Shown: positions 6,130-7,693 of the stretch, piece after piece
Position numbering within the stretch: the stretch's first letter is position 1
How the letters are laid out: each line of letters begins with the position of its first letter
Origin: DASQVO01 sp035640715
GTDB taxonomy: Bacteria > Actinomycetota > Actinomycetes > Streptosporangiales > Streptosporangiaceae
Direction of reading: 5' to 3'
Assembly: GCA_035640715.1 (NCBI GenBank)
Contig: DASQVO010000539.1
Span: forward strand, 1-7,693
Length of the DNA stretch: 7,693 nucleotides
Made by a program: the position numbers and the translations under genes
The notes under the pieces: model-generated
The model's database searches: none
What the model saw: only the letters and a program-made list of their open reading frames with translations
Told to the model about the DNA's origin: nothing

Positions 6130-7286
6130 TCAAACTCGCGGGAGTGACGAAGCAGTTCCCTGATCGGACGGCCACGGTCCGTGCCGCCGACGGCATCGAT
6201 CTGGAGGTCCCGGAAGGCAAGCTTGTGACGCTGCTCGGGCCGAGCGGATGCGGCAAGACGACCACGCTGCGCCTTATTGCGGGGCTCGAGCGCCCGGACG
6301 ACGGAGAAATCCACATCGGGAACAGAACCGTCTACTCTTCGCAGCGCAACATCTATCTTGGCGCACATCAGCGGCCCATCGGCGTCGTGTTCCAGTCCTA
6401 TGCGATATGGCCGCATATGACCGTGCTGGACAATGTCATGTTCCCGCTGCGTGTGGGCAGGTCAAAAATCGGCCGCAAACAGGCGGCCGCGCGCGCTCTC
6501 GAGGCGCTCGAGCTTGTCGGCCTGCGCGACCTGGCGAACAGGCCGGCCCCGGCGCTGTCCGGTGGCCAGCAGCAGCGCGTCGCCCTTGCTCGCGCGCTGG
6601 TCAGGGAGCCAGAGGTGCTGCTGCTCGATGAGCCGCTGAGCAATCTCGACGCCGGTTTGCGCGACCACATGCGGGACGAGATCAGGGCGCTGCAGCAAAG
6701 GCTGCATATCACCACCGTCTTCGTTACCCATGACCAGGACGAAGCGCTCGCGATATCCGATGAGGTTGTCGTGATGAACGGCGGGCGCATTATTGAAACG
6801 GGCCTACCGCAGGAAATCTATGCCTGGCCGCGGCAGGAGTTCACGGCGAGGTTCCTCGGTGTGTCCAACAGGATTCCCGGCGTCGTGCAATCGCTTTCCG
6901 GAGATGTCGCAGAGGTGAAAGTGGCCCAGGGTACGCTGCGCTGCCGCGCGTGTGCGGGATTGGCCGCCGGGGACCGGGTGAGCGCGTTCATGCGGCCGGA
7001 GAGCTTCCGGCTTTCCCGGCGGCAGCGCAGCGAGAGCTCGTGGCCCGGCCGGGTTGAGTTCAGCATCTATCACGGCGACTGCTGGGACTACCACGTGCGT
7101 GTGGGGAGCGAGGTCGTGAAGGTCCGGATTTACCAGGAAAAAATCGGGCTGTCCCACGGCGACGCGGTGTACCTGACGCCTGACGAACAGTCGGTGATCA
7201 TCATGCCATCTGGCAATTACGCCGGTCCAGCGCGCCATGTCTCACCGGAAGTCGCGACCCCCCATCCGCCGGGCGGCTTGGAGTGA
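6126..7286 (+). CDS. ABC importer ATP-binding protein (FbpC/PotA-like)
   Basis: This is the cytoplasmic ATPase that powers the importer, 386 residues. All nucleotide-binding motifs are intact: Walker A GPSGCGKTT (38-46), Q-loop Q90 in VFQSYAIWPHMTV, signature LSGGQ (144-148), Walker B LLLDE (165-169), D-loop SNLD (172-175) and switch histidine H202 in VTHDQDEA. From about residue 235 a C-terminal regulatory/OB-fold (TOBE-like) region follows, as in FbpC, PotA and MalK; it includes an RCRAC segment and MRPESFRL. The ATG at 6126 is preceded by GGAGG at 6115-6119 with 6 bases spacing, so it is preferred over a TTG at 6120, which overlaps that site. It is the third and last gene of the importer operon, and its stop lies 13 bases from the converging carbonic anhydrase gene. 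Confidence 0.95.
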   Translation: MIKLAGVTKQFPDRTATVRAADGIDLEVPEGKLVTLLGPSGCGKTTTLRLIAGLERPDDGEIHIGNRTVYSSQRNIYLGAHQRPIGVVFQSYAIWPHMTVLDNVMFPLRVGRSKIGRKQAAARALEALELVGLRDLANRPAPALSGGQQQRVALARALVREPEVLLLDEPLSNLDAGLRDHMRDEIRALQQRLHITTVFVTHDQDEALAISDEVVVMNGGRIIETGLPQEIYAWPRQEFTARFLGVSNRIPGVVQSLSGDVAEVKVAQGTLRCRACAGLAAGDRVSAFMRPESFRLSRRQRSESSWPGRVEFSIYHGDCWDYHVRVGSEVVKVRIYQEKIGLSHGDAVYLTPDEQSVIIMPSGNYAGPARHVSPEVATPHPPGGLE

Positions 7287-7299
7287 TCATTTCTGCCGT

Positions 7300-7693
7300 T
7301 CAGGCGATAATCTCCACTGCGCCGGTGTCCAGGCTGTAGTACCCTCCGACGGCCATCAAGTGACCGTTAGCAACCAGCTCTCTGAGCAGCGGGTCCTGCT
7401 TCAGACGCTGGACGGTGAGTTTCGTTTGCGCCCGTACCATGTTGTCGAGCAGGTCCCCGCTTTGCTGTTTCGCCACCCGGTAGGCGGGCTTCAGCGCATC
7501 TACCACTGCCTGGATATGGCCGGGCGCCGGCTTGCCGGTCTCGATAGCCGATATTGCCGCGCTCACCGCGCCGCACCGCTGGTGGCCGAGAACGAAAAGC
7601 AGCCTCGCAGACTCGTAGTTCACCGGCCCGTATTCGATACTGCCGAGAACCACCTGATCGTCGAGGGTCTGCGCACCGGTGCGGATCACGAAC
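7300..7693 (-). CDS. Beta-class carbonic anhydrase, C-terminal part
   Basis: This gene runs in from the right edge on the minus strand, and about 131 C-terminal residues are visible. Carbonic anhydrase interconverts CO2 and bicarbonate using a zinc ion. The segment FVIRTGAQTLDD matches the conserved VVRNAGN-like strand, GSIEYG follows, and VLGHQRCGAV supplies the zinc-binding histidine and second cysteine. PGHIQAVVDALKPA and the C-terminal AVGGYYSLDTGAVEII, corresponding to the usual VGAxYDLDTGxV, complete the fold. The first zinc cysteine (C-x-D/S-R) should lie just outside the window, and the true start is also missing; the GTG at 7689 is internal. The gene is convergent with the importer and not part of that operon. 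A functional link with the molybdenum enzyme is not supported. Confidence 0.93.
   Translation of the reverse strand, partial: FVIRTGAQTLDDQVVLGSIEYGPVNYESARLLFVLGHQRCGAVSAAISAIETGKPAPGHIQAVVDALKPAYRVAKQQSGDLLDNMVRAQTKLTVQRLKQDPLLRELVANGHLMAVGGYYSLDTGAVEIIA

Noticed and set aside
7287..7299. Terminator in the 13-bp gap between the ATPase and carbonic anhydrase genes
   Set aside because: The gap is too short for a hairpin and no inverted repeat was seen; termination must lie within the opposing genes or be factor-dependent.

Overview
The window looks like chromosomal DNA of a high-GC actinomycete. The reading frames are strongly GC-biased at the third codon position, GTG and TTG occur as possible starts, ribosome sites are of the GGAGG/AGGAAGG type, and the lipoprotein signal sequence is typical of Gram-positive bacteria. 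No mobile element, tRNA, rRNA or CRISPR array is visible. The species cannot be named from this sequence alone.

Region 1 (1-1675, + strand) is the end of a molybdenum hydroxylase operon of the xanthine dehydrogenase / CO dehydrogenase family. It holds the C-terminus of the large molybdopterin subunit, a complete two-cluster [2Fe-2S] subunit, and a complete FAD subunit, in the order large-small-medium and almost without gaps. The substrate cannot be read from these genes. Region 2 (1766-2854, - strand) is a protein of the ornithine cyclodeaminase / mu-crystallin family. It runs convergently to the hydroxylase genes and divergently from the transporter, and its active-site segment differs from that of true ornithine cyclodeaminase.

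Region 3 (3120-7286, + strand) is a complete three-gene ABC importer of the ferric iron / thiamine / aminoethylphosphonate superfamily: a lipoprotein substrate-binding protein, a fused two-domain permease, and an ATPase. A perfect 12-bp all-GC hairpin separates the binding-protein gene from the permease gene and probably sets their relative expression. The binding protein lacks the adjacent Tyr-Tyr pair used by iron-binding relatives, so the cargo may be an organic compound. Region 4 (7300-7693, - strand) is the C-terminal part of a beta-class carbonic anhydrase that ends 13 bp from the ATPase stop.

The 265-bp divergent intergenic region (2855-3119) holds a plausible promoter for the importer, an inverted repeat upstream of the cyclodeaminase-like gene, and a GC-rich leader with possible RNA structure. 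A working picture, which is inference, is that the importer brings in a small, possibly amino- or imino-containing compound and the dehydrogenase-like protein acts on it. A link to the molybdenum hydroxylase is possible but rests on proximity only. I found no clear evidence of a wholly new system. The most useful leads are the importer's probable non-iron ligand, the altered active site of the cyclodeaminase homologue, the intercistronic hairpin, and the open permease frame that runs past its stop into an ATGA overlap with the ATPase start.
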